From positions 1-19,078 of the forward strand of contig JAHEEQ010000074.1 of NCBI GenBank assembly GCA_024640585.1: DNA of 19,078 nucleotides, written 5' to 3'. The position numbers and the translations under genes were made by a program. The notes under the pieces were generated by a model. That model was not told the DNA's origin and did no database searches. It was given only the letters and a program-made list of their open reading frames with translations. Numbering within the stretch: position 1 is the first letter of the stretch; every line of letters starts with the position of its first letter. Below are positions 1 to 6,886 of the stretch, in pieces. This DNA comes from Micrococcales bacterium. Lineage in GTDB: Bacteria > Actinomycetota > Actinomycetes > S36-B12 > UBA5976.

Positions 1-90
1 GAGGGTTTCTACAATCGAGTTCGACGCCATAAGCACCTCGATCAACTCAGCCCCTATGAGTTCGAGCGGCAGCGTCAGACTGCGCTATGA
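1..90 (+). CDS. IS3-family transposase OrfB, C-terminal fragment
   Basis: Frame 1 is open from the window edge to a TGA at 88-90. It encodes EGFYNRVRRHKHLDQLSPYE followed by FERQRQTAL. This is the typical end of the DDE integrase domain of IS3-family OrfB proteins, with the conserved FYN-x-R-R-H and the L-SP-x-x-(F/Y)-E pattern. The catalytic residues lie upstream of the window, so it cannot be judged here whether the transposase is intact. The stop lies about 30 bases before the likely inverted repeat, which is normal for the family. Confidence 0.85.
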   Translation, partial: EGFYNRVRRHKHLDQLSPYEFERQRQTAL

Positions 91-119
91 AAAATGTCTA
101 GAGGTTTGGGGGAATGCCA
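1..119 (+). mobile_element. Right end of an IS3-family insertion sequence (partial)
   Basis: The window opens inside an IS3-family element. The transposase end lies at 1-90. About 29 bases later the sequence ATGTCTAGAGGTTTGGGGG is followed by AATGCCA. Read on the other strand this begins TGGCATTCCCCC, which fits the usual TG...CA termini of IS3-family elements, so I place the element's right edge near 119. From about 120 the sequence reads as a different gene, the regulator remnant. The left terminus and the target-site duplication lie outside the window, so the exact edge is inferred. Confidence 0.6.
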
Positions 120-247
120 AGTACCTTGCTGAGTACAAAGGCAACATTTCAAAAGTAGCGAAGAGGTTGAAGGTTTCGAGAGGGTTGATTTACAGGCGAA
201 TAAGTGAACTCTCAATCGATATAACTGCGTTTAAACCAGCGCGGTAA
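120..247 (+). pseudogene. C-terminal Fis-type HTH remnant of a transcriptional regulator (probable sigma-54 activator), cut by IS3
   Basis: Immediately after the IS3 edge, frame 2 encodes YLAEYKGNISKVAKRLKVSR and then GLIYRRISEL, ending in TAA at 245-247. The pattern GN-(I/V)-S-x-(V/A)-A-(K/R)-x-L-x-(V/I)-S-R-x-x-(I/L)-YR(R/K) is the Fis-type helix-turn-helix found at the C-terminus of sigma-54-dependent enhancer-binding proteins of the AcoR/PrpR/NtrC type. Nothing upstream in the window encodes the AAA+ or sensory domains, so only about 42 codons remain. The same frame stays open back through the IS and has an ATG at 56, giving a potential 63-residue HTH-only protein. That ATG has no ribosome binding site and lies inside the transposase gene, so I read this as a gene 3' end left by insertion. 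Identification as a sigma-54 activator rests on the HTH alone. Confidence 0.65.
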
Positions 248-277
248 TTCTGACCTAAGGTCTTGGGCATGACATCA

Positions 278-307
278 GGCATCACAAAAAATTGTGATGC
301 CTTTTTT
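278..307 (+). terminator. Rho-independent terminator after the regulator remnant
   Basis: A perfect 10-bp stem, GGCATCACAA (278-287) and TTGTGATGCC (292-301), with an AAAA loop is followed by six T residues (302-307). It lies 30 bases after the stop of the broken regulator and probably ended that gene's original transcript. It now shields the downstream operon from IS-borne transcription. Confidence 0.9.
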
Positions 308-340
308 AATTTCATTCTCTGAAATAAACAATACGGTTTG

Positions 341-375
341 TGTGATTTTTGTTCTGTAACAGAACAAAAATCACA
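341..375. promoter_or_regulatory. Perfect 35-bp palindrome, probable operator/enhancer site
   Basis: TGTGATTTTTGTTCTGT (341-357) and ACAGAACAAAAATCACA (359-375) are exact reverse complements around a single central base. There is no T-run after it, so it is not a rho-independent terminator. It lies 115 bases before the GMC dehydrogenase start. A symmetric site of this length fits binding by a dimer or tetramer of a regulator. The most economical guess is the neighbouring Fis-type activator that is now truncated, but no sequence evidence links the two directly. Confidence 0.7.
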
Positions 376-386
376 AGGGAAATCCC
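376..386. promoter_or_regulatory. AGGGAAATCCC motif, copy 1
   Basis: An 11-bp sequence containing the dyad GGGA-AA-TCCC directly abuts the 35-bp palindrome. The same 11 bases occur at 9011-9021, in the intergenic region of the right-hand operons. Sharing between two operon upstream regions suggests a common regulator, not identified here. Confidence 0.4.
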
Positions 387-393
387 GAGGTAT

Positions 394-455
394 TTGTTCG
401 TTGACAGGACTCATAAAGTCCAACCCGTTACTTGTTCTTGCAATTGATGAACAAG
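394..455 (+). promoter_or_regulatory. Further TTGTTC half-sites and weak promoter before the GMC operon
   Basis: TTGTTC, the core of the palindrome arms, recurs at 394-399 and again in a 7-bp inverted repeat, CTTGTTC (431-437) and GAACAAG (449-455). With the palindrome this makes five half-sites in about 110 bases. A consensus -35 hexamer TTGACA sits at 401-406 but no good -10 lies at 16-18 bp spacing. The promoter may therefore depend on an activator, or may lie elsewhere. No GG-N10-GC sigma-54 element was found in this stretch. Confidence 0.4.
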
Positions 456-489
456 AGACAGCAACTTCAACCACAACGGGATTGAGAAC

Positions 490-2232
490 ATGAAAAACCA
501 TATTGAGACAAATTCAGCCGCGCAGGATTCACTCCTTGAGAACTTAGAACGACGCTTGATTGCAGGTCGTTTTGACCGACGAAGCTTTATTCGTGCTGCA
601 GCTGCTACCGGCATGGCAACGATGGGTTTGTCTGCGCTAGCCGATGAACTCGATGCCATGCGTGCCAATCAAAATGAGCGCACAAAAAATCTAAAAGCTT
701 CATATGACTATGTCGTTGTTGGAACCGGTTCAGCTGCTTGTGCTTTGGTAGGTCGGTTGGCGCAACGTAAAAACGCGTCCATCTTGATGATTGAAGCAGG
801 TGACTGGGACACCGCGCCATCTGTAATGGACCCAACTGTTTGGTTTACTAACCTTGGTTCAGAGCGCGATTGGGGCGATGTTGCAATTGCATCAGCGAGC
901 ACAAATAACCGCGCTATTCCCGAACACATGGGTAAGGTCGTTGGTGGCGGCAGCAGCATCAACGCAACTATTTGGGCTCGTCCTTTTAAACAAGATTTGG
1001 AATTTTGGGCTCAGGCCAGTGGTGATAAGTCTTGGGGCTACGAATCTGGATTGGAAATCTATCGCCGCATGGAAAATTGGCAAGGTGCTCCAAGTGAGCG
1101 CTACCGTGGCAAGAATGGCCCAGTCTGGTGTCAACCAGCTTTCAACCCACATCCTGCAGCTCCAGCAATGTTGGCAGCAGCCAAGTCTCTTGGCTACCCC
1201 GTACTTGAAGATCAAAATGGCAAGCGTGAAGAGGGTGGAATTGGTTTTGCATTGATGAACCAAATCATTCGAGATGGTCGCCGTCAAAGCATGGCTCGAT
1301 CGTATCTGTACCCAGTGCTCGCGAATCCAAACGTCACTGTGGTTGTCAACACACACGTCGATCGCTTGGAGTTGAGCGGAACTAAGGTAACAGGTGTACG
1401 CGTTACGCGTGCAGGTGTGCAAAGCGTGATTGGCGCAAGCACAGAAGTTATCGTGAGCGCTGGGGGTATCAATACACCCAAGCTTTTGATGTTGAGCGGT
1501 ATTGGTGATGAGAAGCAACTGACTGAGCATGGCATTAAAACTGTGGTTCATTCCAAAGAAGTTGGTAAGAACTTCCAAGATCACTTGTTGCATGGTGGAT
1601 GTATCTGGGAACCTAAAGAGCACGTTCCACATCGCAACAGTGCAGCTAACGCTGCTGGCTTCTTGAAGAGTCGCGCAGGCCTTGCATCACCTGACGTGAA
1701 CTTGGTACAAATTGAATTGCCATACGCCAGTGATGTAGTTGCCAAACAATACGCGCCTCCCGGAACAAGTTGGGCACTTTGCGCAGGTTTGGTTGCACCT
1801 AAGAGCCGCGGTGAAATTCGCTTGCGCTCAGCTGATGCAAAAGACCGCCCCATCGTTGATGCACGATTCCTTAGCCATCCAGATGACGTAAAGGCCCTTG
1901 CATATGGCATCGAAGTGAGCCGCGAAATCGGTAACTCAGCTGCAATGAAAGACTATGTCAAACGCGAAGTTGCGCCTGGTAAGAAATTGACGGGCAAAGC
2001 GATGGATGATTTTGTTCGCAACGGTGCAACAACGTATTTCCATCAGGCAGGCACATGTCGCATGGGCAAGGATAGTGAGGCCGTTGTGGATTCGAACTTG
2101 CGTGTTAACGGCATTCAAGGCTTACGTATTGCCGATAGCTCGATCATGCCTCGTATCGCTTCTGTTGCAACCATGGCAACTTGCGCCTTGATTGGCGAGC
2201 GTATGGCTGACATTCTCACTAAGCAATCTTGA
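490..2232 (+). CDS. GMC-family FAD-dependent alcohol dehydrogenase/oxidase, Tat-exported
   Basis: This 580-residue glucose-methanol-choline flavoprotein probably oxidises an alcohol to an aldehyde. The FAD dinucleotide fold is YDYVVVGTGSAA at residues 72-83. GMC signature 1 is near 148-158 (KVVGGGSSINA), signature 2 near 325-339 (GGINTPKLLMLSGIG), and the catalytic His is in HQAGTCRMG (H518). Residues 29-35, DRRSFIR, form a twin-arginine motif followed by an Ala-rich segment ending ALADE, so the mature enzyme should be periplasmic and probably passes electrons to the respiratory chain. The region that usually carries a second catalytic His or Asn reads SVATMATC (558-565) and lacks both. ATG 490 is chosen because it keeps the whole Tat signal; the ribosome binding site is weak (TTGAGA). 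It is first in an operon with the aldehyde dehydrogenase 7 bases downstream. The exact substrate is unknown. Confidence 0.88.
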   Translation: MKNHIETNSAAQDSLLENLERRLIAGRFDRRSFIRAAAATGMATMGLSALADELDAMRANQNERTKNLKASYDYVVVGTGSAACALVGRLAQRKNASILMIEAGDWDTAPSVMDPTVWFTNLGSERDWGDVAIASASTNNRAIPEHMGKVVGGGSSINATIWARPFKQDLEFWAQASGDKSWGYESGLEIYRRMENWQGAPSERYRGKNGPVWCQPAFNPHPAAPAMLAAAKSLGYPVLEDQNGKREEGGIGFALMNQIIRDGRRQSMARSYLYPVLANPNVTVVVNTHVDRLELSGTKVTGVRVTRAGVQSVIGASTEVIVSAGGINTPKLLMLSGIGDEKQLTEHGIKTVVHSKEVGKNFQDHLLHGGCIWEPKEHVPHRNSAANAAGFLKSRAGLASPDVNLVQIELPYASDVVAKQYAPPGTSWALCAGLVAPKSRGEIRLRSADAKDRPIVDARFLSHPDDVKALAYGIEVSREIGNSAAMKDYVKREVAPGKKLTGKAMDDFVRNGATTYFHQAGTCRMGKDSEAVVDSNLRVNGIQGLRIADSSIMPRIASVATMATCALIGERMADILTKQS

Positions 2233-2239
2233 TTTCTAG

Positions 2240-3748
2240 ATGCTTAACTATTTTAAAAATCTTTTCAAATCGAAATCTGAAATTACAACTATGTCAATGA
2301 ACTCACAAATTCTCATCGATAACAAATGGATCGATGCCCATAACGGTGCTCATTTTGAGCGTCGCCACCCAGTGACCAAGCAGTTGATTACAAAATCAGC
2401 TGCTGCAGATGTGGTTGATGCAGATCATGCGGCTGTTTCAGCTCACGAAGCGTTCAAATCTTGGAAACGATCAGCACCGAGTGAGCGACGTCGTTTGCTG
2501 CTCAAGGCCGCGGATATTCTTGAATCCAAGACCCCTCAATTCATTGAGGTGATGGCTGCTGAAGTCGGCGCTTCAGCTCTGTGGGCTGGTTTTAACGTTC
2601 ACTTAGCGGCTAACGTTTTCCGTGAGGCTGCATCTTTGGCAACTCAGATCCAAGGTGAAACGATCCCTACGGACAAACCTGGTGCTCTATCAATGACTTT
2701 GCGTCAACCAGTGGGCGTCATTTTCAGTATTGTTCCGTGGAATGGCACTGTTGTTCTGGCTGCTCGTGCAATTGCGTATCCTATTGTTTGTGGCAACACG
2801 GTGGTCTTCCGTGGCTCCGAGGCAAGCCCGAAAACTCACGCACTTGTGGCCGAGGCTTTGGTTGAGGCGGGTTTCCCACCCGGAGTTTTGAACTATCTCA
2901 GCAATGCGCCTGAAACAGCCCCCGAAGTTGTTGATGCATTAATTGCTCACAAAGCTGTGCGTCGCATTAACTTCACAGGATCAACGAAAGTCGGTCGCAT
3001 CATCGCCGAGAAAGCTGCTAAGCATGTGAAGCGTTGTTTGTTGGAGTTGGGTGGCAAATCTCCACTAATCGTTTTGGATGATGCCAACGTAGATGAAGCG
3101 GTCAAAGCTGCAGTCTTTGGCTCCTTCTTGTATCAAGGTCAAATCTGTATGTCTACAGAGCGATTGGTCGTAGACGAGAAGGTCGCAGATGAATTTGTTG
3201 CCAAATTTGCTGCGCGCGCTAAAGAGTTGCAGATGGATGATCCATCCAAAAACCCAGGTTGCATCATTGGTCCAATGATCAATCCATCTTCAGGCCCACG
3301 GATCAACGACATGATCAACGACGCATTGAAGAAGGGCGCAAAGATTGTGTGTGGCGGAGTGGCTGACGGTGCTGTCATGCCTGCAACAATTCTGGATCAT
3401 GTTGATTCATCAATGCAGATCTACGATGAAGAAACGTTCGGTCCTATCACAGTGGTCGTACGCGTTAAGTCAACTGAAGAAGCTATTGAAGTCGCAAATG
3501 ACAGCGCTTATGGCTTGTCTTCGGGGGTGTTTGGCCGAAATGTAAATCGCGCACTCGCTGTGGCGATGGAGCTTGAATATGGCTCAGTTCATGTGAACGG
3601 CGCTACTGTTCAAAACGAAGCACAAGCCCCCTACGGTGGTACCAAAGGTAGTGGCTACGGTCGCTTCGATGGTCGCGCTGTGATTGATGAATTCACTGAA
3701 TTGAAGTGGCTCACGATTGAGCCAGAAGTTCAGCAGTACCCATTCTGA
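2240..3748 (+). CDS. NAD(P)-dependent aldehyde dehydrogenase, aromatic-aldehyde (Vdh/NahF-like) type
   Basis: A full-length member of the aldehyde dehydrogenase superfamily (502 residues) that should oxidise the aldehyde made by the GMC enzyme to a carboxylate. Visible landmarks are PWNG at 166-169, the Rossmann FTGST at 245-249, catalytic Glu269 in LELGGKSP, nucleophile Cys303 in GQICMSTER, and EETFGP near the C-terminus. The string GQICMSTER is typical of vanillin, salicylaldehyde and benzaldehyde dehydrogenases, so an aromatic or bulky aldehyde is the likely substrate. The nucleotide-binding segment reads VVFRGSEASP, with Arg where most members have Lys. The first 17 residues (rich in Lys and Phe) are atypical. 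The family-like start MSMNSQILIDNKW begins at ATG 2291, and neither start has a clear ribosome binding site. It follows the GMC gene by 7 bases. Confidence 0.9.
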   Translation: MLNYFKNLFKSKSEITTMSMNSQILIDNKWIDAHNGAHFERRHPVTKQLITKSAAADVVDADHAAVSAHEAFKSWKRSAPSERRRLLLKAADILESKTPQFIEVMAAEVGASALWAGFNVHLAANVFREAASLATQIQGETIPTDKPGALSMTLRQPVGVIFSIVPWNGTVVLAARAIAYPIVCGNTVVFRGSEASPKTHALVAEALVEAGFPPGVLNYLSNAPETAPEVVDALIAHKAVRRINFTGSTKVGRIIAEKAAKHVKRCLLELGGKSPLIVLDDANVDEAVKAAVFGSFLYQGQICMSTERLVVDEKVADEFVAKFAARAKELQMDDPSKNPGCIIGPMINPSSGPRINDMINDALKKGAKIVCGGVADGAVMPATILDHVDSSMQIYDEETFGPITVVVRVKSTEEAIEVANDSAYGLSSGVFGRNVNRALAVAMELEYGSVHVNGATVQNEAQAPYGGTKGSGYGRFDGRAVIDEFTELKWLTIEPEVQQYPF

Positions 3749-3797
3749 TGCGTTGTATCTGAATATCCCTCGTGAAAAGAAAACAAAGGAGACTTGT

Positions 3798-4682
3798 GTG
3801 AAAAAATTAAATCCAATAATGAAATCGATCGTCGGTGCTGTTGCATTAACTTCAAGCCTGGCTTGGGCGGGCGGTCACTATGCGCCTGGTGCTGAAGGTG
3901 TTGCTGCTGCAAGTGCGCCTCCTCCAGGTACTTACTACCTTGGTTACTTGGTTAACTACAACGCAAATAGTCTGCAAGGCGCCCCAGGTAATAACAGCGT
4001 GAAGGTAACTGTGCTGGCAAACCGTCTTGCTTGGATTTCCGATACCAAAATTCTCGGTGCCAACTATGGAGCTGAAGTTATTGTTCCTGTTTATGGTGAA
4101 GTTAAAGCTAGCCTAACAGGCATTGGCCACGCAAGTAATAGTGACCGAGGTATTGGTGACGTTTACGTTGGGCCATTGATTTTGTCTTGGCATGGAAGTA
4201 ATTGGGATGCTGTGGGTGCTGCCGGCTATTGGCTTGACAACGGTCACTACGATGGCAACAACGATGCCAGCGTTGGTAAAGGTTTCAAATCCACCATGTA
4301 TACCTTTGGCGGTGTGTATCATTTCGATGACAAGAAGTCATGGAGTGTTTCACTGTTGAATCGTTTTGAGCAAAACAGTTCCATCAATTCTGGACCACGT
4401 TCTGGCTATAAGGCCGGTGATGGTTTAACTTCTGAGTGGGGCGTGGGCAAAAACTTTGGTGGTTACACACTAGGTGTTGTCGGTTACAGCCAAAAGCAGC
4501 TTTCAGACGACTCAGGCCCAACCTCAACTACAAATCGTGCAAGCAAAACCGGTATTGGTATGGAGTACAGCACACCAATTCAATCATTAGGCATGATGAT
4601 GAAGGCTGCTTATTACACCGAATCATCAACCAATGATTTGAAAGGCAACACGCTTCGCTTTACATTCATCAAACCCTTGTAA
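3798..4682 (+). CDS. Outer-membrane MetA-pathway (Phenol_MetA_deg/SphA-like) protein
   Basis: A 294-residue predicted beta-barrel protein. GTG 3798 is preferred because AAGGAG lies at 3786-3791, six bases upstream. An ATG further upstream at 3717 would overlap the aldehyde dehydrogenase and has no such site. The N-terminus is a signal peptide ending LAWA, and the mature start GGHYAPGAEG followed by PPPGTYYLGY is characteristic of the 'meta-pathway of phenol degradation' family. Alternating polar/aromatic strands and the terminal segment LRFTFIKPL fit an outer-membrane barrel. Family members are found in aromatic and hydrophobic-compound catabolic operons and are thought to aid uptake; direct function is poorly established. 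It is the last gene before a strong terminator. Confidence 0.85.
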   Translation: MKKLNPIMKSIVGAVALTSSLAWAGGHYAPGAEGVAAASAPPPGTYYLGYLVNYNANSLQGAPGNNSVKVTVLANRLAWISDTKILGANYGAEVIVPVYGEVKASLTGIGHASNSDRGIGDVYVGPLILSWHGSNWDAVGAAGYWLDNGHYDGNNDASVGKGFKSTMYTFGGVYHFDDKKSWSVSLLNRFEQNSSINSGPRSGYKAGDGLTSEWGVGKNFGGYTLGVVGYSQKQLSDDSGPTSTTNRASKTGIGMEYSTPIQSLGMMMKAAYYTESSTNDLKGNTLRFTFIKPL

Positions 4683-4708
4683 ACTTCAATCCATAGTCTG
4701 AACAGGCC

Positions 4709-4739
4709 GAGGAAGGCGCAAAATGCGTCTTCCTCTTTT
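4709..4739 (+). terminator. Rho-independent terminator of the GMC-ALDH-porin operon
   Basis: A 12-bp stem, GAGGAAGGCGCA (4709-4720) with TGCGTCTTCCTC (4724-4735) including one G-T pair, has an AAA loop and is followed by TTTT. It lies 26 bases after the outer-membrane protein stop and closes the left operon. Confidence 0.9.
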
Positions 4740-4758
4740 ACTTTAAGCGGACAAATTT

Positions 4759-4959
4759 ATGAGCCTCAAGTTGCCTACCCATTTGAATCTGGAGTTCTTT
4801 AAGAATCCCAAGCAATTAATCTCTGATGAGATTGCTCCACTATGTCATGTAGAACACGACGACTACGGTAATAGGACGCGTGCTATTCCATTGAAGGTTG
4901 ATGCCAACGGTCACATCAACCTAGATTTCAAAAATGTCATCGCAATTGATGTTGACTAA
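4759..4959 (+). CDS. Small hypothetical protein (66 residues)
   Basis: An unrecognised small ORF between the left operon's terminator and the IclR gene, on the same strand. The product is soluble-looking with no signal peptide or membrane segment. It starts MSLKLPTHLNLEFFKNPKQL and has an acidic, His-containing middle (CHVEHDDYGN) and a C-terminus ending NVIAIDVD. Upstream, AAGCGGA (4745-4751) is a modest ribosome binding site. No promoter is obvious between the terminator and this ORF. The composition looks coding, but it could be a remnant of a longer gene. I assign no function. Confidence 0.45.
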   Translation: MSLKLPTHLNLEFFKNPKQLISDEIAPLCHVEHDDYGNRTRAIPLKVDANGHINLDFKNVIAIDVD

Positions 4960-4970
4960 CAGGGTAATTT

Positions 4971-4996
4971 GATTCATATTTGAATCGGTTGATTCA
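4971..4996. promoter_or_regulatory. IclR operator-like dyad and promoter
   Basis: GATTCA (4971-4976) and TGAATC (4981-4986) form an inverted repeat around TATT, and a third GATTCA follows at 4991-4996. A possible promoter overlaps it: TTGAAT at 4980-4985, 15 bp, then TATCAT at 5001-5006. Bases 4972-4984 recur exactly as the reverse complement at 9051-9063. An operator overlapping the promoter of an IclR-family gene fits autoregulation, which is common in this family. Confidence 0.55.
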
Positions 4997-5040
4997 CCTG
5001 TATCATTTCCCATTTACGTATGTAACTTGGTGGGGATCGA

Positions 5041-5859
5041 ATGGGGGAAAAGTCGAAGGTAATCGCTAGTCCAGTTGATGCGGAACGCCGTATCTACGCC
5101 GCTCCGGCCCTAGAAAAAGGGTTAGACATTCTTGAGATACTCTGTAAGAGTGAGGGTGCTTTATCTCAGAAAGAAATCGCTCAGCAACTAGGGCGTAGCG
5201 TTGGCGAAATTTACAGGATGTTGAGCTGCTTAGTCGATCGAAACTACGTTTCCCAAGTCGATGAAAGTTCTTACGCGATCACTACCAAGCTTTACGAGCT
5301 TTCTCATATCAATCCACCAACGCATCGATTGCTTTTTGAAGCCATGCCAATCATGCAAAGGTTGGCTAAAGAGCTTGATCAATCTTGCCACTTGACTGTT
5401 TATTCCCAAGGTAAACAACTTGTGTTAGCCAAAGTTGATGCCCCAAGTGGGATGGGTTTTAGCGTTCGTACAGGATCAGAACTTGATGTGCTAATTTCGG
5501 CATCTGGTCGTGTGCTTCTCGCTTTTCAGAATGCTGAAACAACCAAGTTGTGGATTGAAGAGTCCATTCAAAGACGCCCGGATCAATCGGACCCTCAAAT
5601 TGGTGCAATCCTAGACACCATAAAAAAAGTTGGATTTGAGTCCATCCCAAGCGTGCAAGTGCGTGGCCTTTATGCTGTGAGCTTTCCTATTCTGGACACA
5701 CAGGGAAAGGCGCTTGCAGCGCTTACGGTTCCGTATGCCGAACGCATTGACCAAAACCAACGTAAGTCCATTCCTGAGGTCACAGCAGTCTTGGGGGCGG
5801 CTGCCCGAACGTTGGCTGGAAAAGTCGGCGGAACTTTTAAAAGTAACTTAGCTACCTAG
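5041..5859 (+). CDS. IclR-family transcriptional regulator
   Basis: A 272-residue regulator of normal IclR length. The N-terminal winged helix-turn-helix spans roughly residues 20-82: APALEKGLDILEIL, then LSQKEIAQQLGRSVGEIYRM as the recognition unit, then LVDRNYV. The C-terminal effector-binding domain follows (about 95-260), with the typical HLTVYSQGKQLVLAKVDAP and an SGRVLLAF-type segment. ATG 5041 has GGTGGGG (5029-5035) five bases upstream. IclR proteins bind small carboxylates or aromatic acids and commonly control neighbouring catabolic operons. Here the gene lies between the alcohol-oxidation operon and the convergent CoA-transferase operon. Its probable operator sequence is repeated in the right-hand divergent promoter region, so it is the best candidate for the local regulator. 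The effector is unknown. Confidence 0.92.
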   Translation: MGEKSKVIASPVDAERRIYAAPALEKGLDILEILCKSEGALSQKEIAQQLGRSVGEIYRMLSCLVDRNYVSQVDESSYAITTKLYELSHINPPTHRLLFEAMPIMQRLAKELDQSCHLTVYSQGKQLVLAKVDAPSGMGFSVRTGSELDVLISASGRVLLAFQNAETTKLWIEESIQRRPDQSDPQIGAILDTIKKVGFESIPSVQVRGLYAVSFPILDTQGKALAALTVPYAERIDQNQRKSIPEVTAVLGAAARTLAGKVGGTFKSNLAT

Positions 5860-5887
5860 CATTGTTAGTGAACAGGTTGCAAGGGTT

Positions 5888-6868
5888 TTAATCAACTCGT
5901 GCGCCTGATTGCCTAACAATTCGAGCCCATTTCGCCAGCTCTGACTTGTTGAAAGTAGAAAATTCTTCAGCAGTATTTCCGACGGGCTCAGCGCCAAGGG
6001 CTAAAAATCTTTCCCGAACTTCTGGCAATCGTGTGATTTGACTAATTTCCATGGAAAGCTTTTCCACAATGGCTGGTGGGGTAGACGCTGGAGCCCACAT
6101 CCCATACCAAGTGCTGAAGTTAAATCCTGGTAAAGCACTTTCTGCAATTGTTGGAACGTTTGGAAGTGCGGAGGAGCGGCGCTGAGTTGTTACAGCAATT
6201 GCCTTGAGTGTCCCTGCTTTGATAAACGGTTGACTTGACGGCAATGAGTCGAACATCAGCTGTACTTGGCCACCAAGCAAATCCGTTAATGCGGGAGAGC
6301 TTCCCTTGTATGGAACATGCTGCATGTTCTCTATGCCAGCCGCGACTTTGAATGCTTCACCAGCCAAGTGGGGCGCGGTTGCATTCCCTGAGGAAGCAAA
6401 ATTAATAGGCGTCTTAGATGCTTTAATCCATGCAATCAATTCCTTAACTGTGTTAACAGGCGCTTTTGCGTTAACTACAAGCACCAAGGGAACATCTGCG
6501 AGATTGCTCAATGGCGCAAAATCAGCAATCGCGTCATATCGAGGTTTTTCGTACAAGCTAGGATTAATAACATGCAGTGACGCGTTGACTAGCAGTGTGT
6601 AGCCATCGGGGGCAGACTTTGCCACCATGTCCGCTCCAATCATGCCACTCGCACCGGGTTTGTTGTCAATTACGACGTTTTGCCCTAAACGTTCGCCGAG
6701 CTTTTGAGCGACGATGCGGCCAAGAACATCTGTGGGACCACCTGGCGGAAATGGAATGATGACTTTGATTGGTCGGCTTGGATAGCTTTGAGACCAGCTG
6801 GCCATTGGCGCCAGTGACGCACCAGCACCTAGAATTTGTAAAACATTGCGTCGATTCATCATTTTCAT
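5888..6868 (-). CDS. Bug-family (tripartite tricarboxylate transporter) solute-binding receptor, orphan
   Basis: A periplasmic receptor of about 326 residues in the Bug/TctC family. A signal peptide with an RR pair (NRRNVLQILGAGASLAP) precedes the mature start around QSYPSRPIKV. Family motifs follow: IPFPPGGPTDVLGR, then NKPGASGMIGADMVAKSAPD with GYTLL. No TctA/TctB membrane partners are in the window, so it is an orphan like most Bug proteins. Known members bind carboxylates, such as adipate, terephthalate and citrate. It is the last gene of the minus-strand operon and converges on the IclR gene with 28 bases between them. AGGA lies only two bases before the first ATG, so the third or fourth Met (6862 or 6859) is a likely real start. 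By context the ligand is the carboxylate that the operon converts to a CoA ester. Confidence 0.9.
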   Translation of the reverse strand: MKMMNRRNVLQILGAGASLAPMASWSQSYPSRPIKVIIPFPPGGPTDVLGRIVAQKLGERLGQNVVIDNKPGASGMIGADMVAKSAPDGYTLLVNASLHVINPSLYEKPRYDAIADFAPLSNLADVPLVLVVNAKAPVNTVKELIAWIKASKTPINFASSGNATAPHLAGEAFKVAAGIENMQHVPYKGSSPALTDLLGGQVQLMFDSLPSSQPFIKAGTLKAIAVTTQRRSSALPNVPTIAESALPGFNFSTWYGMWAPASTPPAIVEKLSMEISQITRLPEVRERFLALGAEPVGNTAEEFSTFNKSELAKWARIVRQSGARVD

Positions 6869-6886
6869 TTCCTGTCAATTACTGTT

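Noticed and set aside
56..247. 63-residue ORF as a genuine stand-alone HTH gene
   Set aside because: Its first 21 codons lie inside the IS3 element and overlap the transposase end in another frame, and there is no ribosome binding site. It is better read as the 3' remnant of a broken gene.
341..375. CRP binding site or terminator in the palindrome
   Set aside because: The outer TGTGA and TCACA are 25 bases apart instead of the 6 needed for CRP, and no T-run follows the hairpin on either strand.
376..489. Sigma-54 (-24/-12) promoter for the GMC operon
   Set aside because: I found no GG-N10-GC pair with matching flanks in this stretch, so a sigma-54 promoter is not supported despite the Fis-type HTH remnant upstream.
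892..1632. Long antisense frame (246 codons) opposite the GMC gene
   Set aside because: It lies wholly inside a clear GMC coding region, has an erratic Cys/His/Trp-rich composition and shows no recognisable motif. It is a shadow frame.
3717..3797. Upstream ATG start for the outer-membrane protein
   Set aside because: It overlaps the aldehyde dehydrogenase end, would put a non-signal sequence before the signal peptide, and lacks the AAGGAG that serves GTG 3798.
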